Of a DNA stretch of 64,000 bases, positions 63,285 through 64,000 are shown in pieces. The stretch is from BM003 sp963699835 (lineage in GTDB: Bacteria > Pseudomonadota > Gammaproteobacteria > Steroidobacterales > BM003): NCBI GenBank assembly GCA_963699835.1, contig CAVOVJ010000013.1, positions 62,001-126,000 on the forward strand. The letters run 5' to 3'. The position numbers and the translations under genes were made by a program. Below the pieces are notes generated by a model. It made no database searches and was not told the origin of the DNA. It was given only the letters and a program-made list of their open reading frames with translations. Numbering within the stretch: the stretch's first letter is position 1; every line of letters begins with the position of its first letter.

Positions 63285-64000
63285 TCAGCCCGTGGTTTCC
63301 GATCGCAGCGCTTCGAGTTTTTGCAGTCGCTCGTCCAGCTCCGCCAATGCCGCCCCAAGCTCGGCCAGGCGTTGCCGTTCTTTGACTACAACCGCCGCCG
63401 GCGCACGATCGACGAAAGATTTGTTCTGCAGTTTCTGTTCGGCACGTTTCCGATCCAGCTGCAGCTTGTCGCGCTGTTTCTGCAACCTCGACCACTCGGC
63501 CTCGACGTCGATGAGACCGGCCATGGGTACCAGAAGTTTCGTGGTTCCGAGCAGCGCGGTCGCGGCGGGAGGTGCTTGCGATTCGTCATCGAGAATTTCT
63601 ATCGACTCGATTCGCGCCAGTGCCGCCACCAGCGGTGAGTGAGTTTCGAGCATGAGACGGTCATCCGCGGAGGCGTCAAGTACCAGCACGGGCAGTCGCC
63701 GTCCGGGTGAGATATCCATCTCGCCGCGTATCTGACGTATGCCCAGGATGAATCCCTGCAGCCATCGCAATTCGGATTCGGCGTCTTCGTCGCGAATGTA
63801 ATCGGCTGCGGCCGGGAACGGCTGAAGCATGATCGTATCGCCGGCGCGGCCGGCTAATGGTGCGACGCGTTGCCAGATTTCTTCGGTGACGAACGGCATC
63901 AGCGGATGCAGCAGTCGCAGAGAAGTCTCCAGCACATCGGCGAGGCACGCGCGGGTGGCGGCGAGTCGTCCCGCAGATGCCTGTTCATCGTTGAGCACCG
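63285..64000 (-). CDS. valS: Valyl-tRNA synthetase, C-terminal part (5' end outside window)
   Basis: The last 238 codons of valS. The anticodon-binding helices (LADVLETSLRLLHPLMPFVT with EEIWQRVAPL) are followed by the ValRS-specific C-terminal coiled coil (WSRLQKQRDKLQLDRKRAEQ, then LQNKSFVDRAPAAVVVKERQ). The catalytic domain with HIGH/KMSKS lies beyond the right edge. The moxR GTG begins 2 bases after the stop, so the two genes appear co-transcribed. Confidence 0.94.
   Translation of the reverse strand, partial: VLNDEQASAGRLAATRACLADVLETSLRLLHPLMPFVTEEIWQRVAPLAGRAGDTIMLQPFPAAADYIRDEDAESELRWLQGFILGIRQIRGEMDISPGRRLPVLVLDASADDRLMLETHSPLVAALARIESIEILDDESQAPPAATALLGTTKLLVPMAGLIDVEAEWSRLQKQRDKLQLDRKRAEQKLQNKSFVDRAPAAVVVKERQRLAELGAALAELDERLQKLEALRSETTG

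Noticed and set aside
1..64000. CRISPR arrays, tRNA or rRNA genes, insertion sequences, prophage or integrase genes
   Set aside because: I looked for spaced direct repeats, T-loop/anticodon patterns, transposase motifs and attachment-like repeats and found none I could support.

Overview
The window is about 60% GC and every gene family in it fits a Gammaproteobacterium. The markers are an rsxABCDGE-nth operon, metG/apbC/dcd in proximity, hda, rnt, the homodimeric-type aceE, and PilT-family motors. DUF1329/Ycf48-like/MMPL genes next to a beta-oxidation cassette suggest an environmental, probably marine or sediment, heterotroph. I cannot place it below class. There are no rRNA or tRNA genes, CRISPR arrays, phage genes or insertion sequences, so this reads as an ordinary chromosomal segment with dense gene packing and many 1-8 base overlaps.

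Layout. 1-4.9 kb (+): a DUF1329 protein cut by the window edge, a Ycf48-like propeller protein and an MMPL/RND transporter. 5.2-11.7 kb (+): a TetR regulator with a recognisable promoter/operator, then thiolase, a fused enoyl-CoA hydratase/3-hydroxyacyl-CoA dehydrogenase, an acyl-CoA dehydrogenase and a nitronate monooxygenase-like flavoprotein. 11.7-12.5 kb (-): a TauE/SafE permease. 13.2-15.9 kb (+): a GAF-PAS-PAS-GGDEF-EAL protein behind a long, hairpin-rich leader. 15.9-18.1 kb: nadC (-) diverges from sodB-DUF1289-grxD (+). 18.1-21.3 kb (-): M17 peptidase, pyrC, rnt. 21.5-27.6 kb (+): pyruvate dehydrogenase aceE-aceF-lpdA. 27.7-36.2 kb (-): rsxABCDGE, nth, DUF1841, an MNIO-family (DUF692) enzyme, its DUF2063 partner and DoxX. 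36.2-43.0 kb (-): metG, two PilT-type ATPases and a HEAT-repeat/protein kinase fusion. 43.4-45.0 kb (+): apbC-dcd. 45.0-47.4 kb (-): purM, purN, DUF3108. 47.5-49.9 kb (+): DUF2066, a CDP-alcohol phosphatidyltransferase and hda. 49.8-51.1 kb (-): DUF2069, wrbA, arsC. 51.2-51.8 kb (+): a DUF4398 lipoprotein and acyP. 51.8-54.1 kb (-): lytic transglycosylase and proS. 54.3-59.4 kb (+): pssA, family 4 uracil-DNA glycosylase, rimI, prfC, an MFS transporter. 59.3-64.0 kb (-): valS (3' part only), MoxR ATPase, DUF58 protein, transglutaminase.

A dominant oddity is that at least eight genes with otherwise well conserved sequence are split by single-position frameshifts: Ycf48-like (two), MMPL, GGDEF-EAL, aceF, the DUF2063 gene, rsxB (5' end), metG (two) and moxR. 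Several fall in short G/C runs, and essential genes such as metG are hit. The simplest reading is indel error in the assembly, not decay, and I annotate these as single genes spanning the shift.

The most interesting biology is (i) the HEAT-repeat protein kinase next to two PilT-type motors, (ii) an MNIO/DUF2063/DoxX set without a visible precursor peptide, joined to the rsx-nth run, (iii) the DUF1329/Ycf48/MMPL trio beside TetR-controlled fatty-acyl metabolism, and (iv) the structured leader before the c-di-GMP gene.
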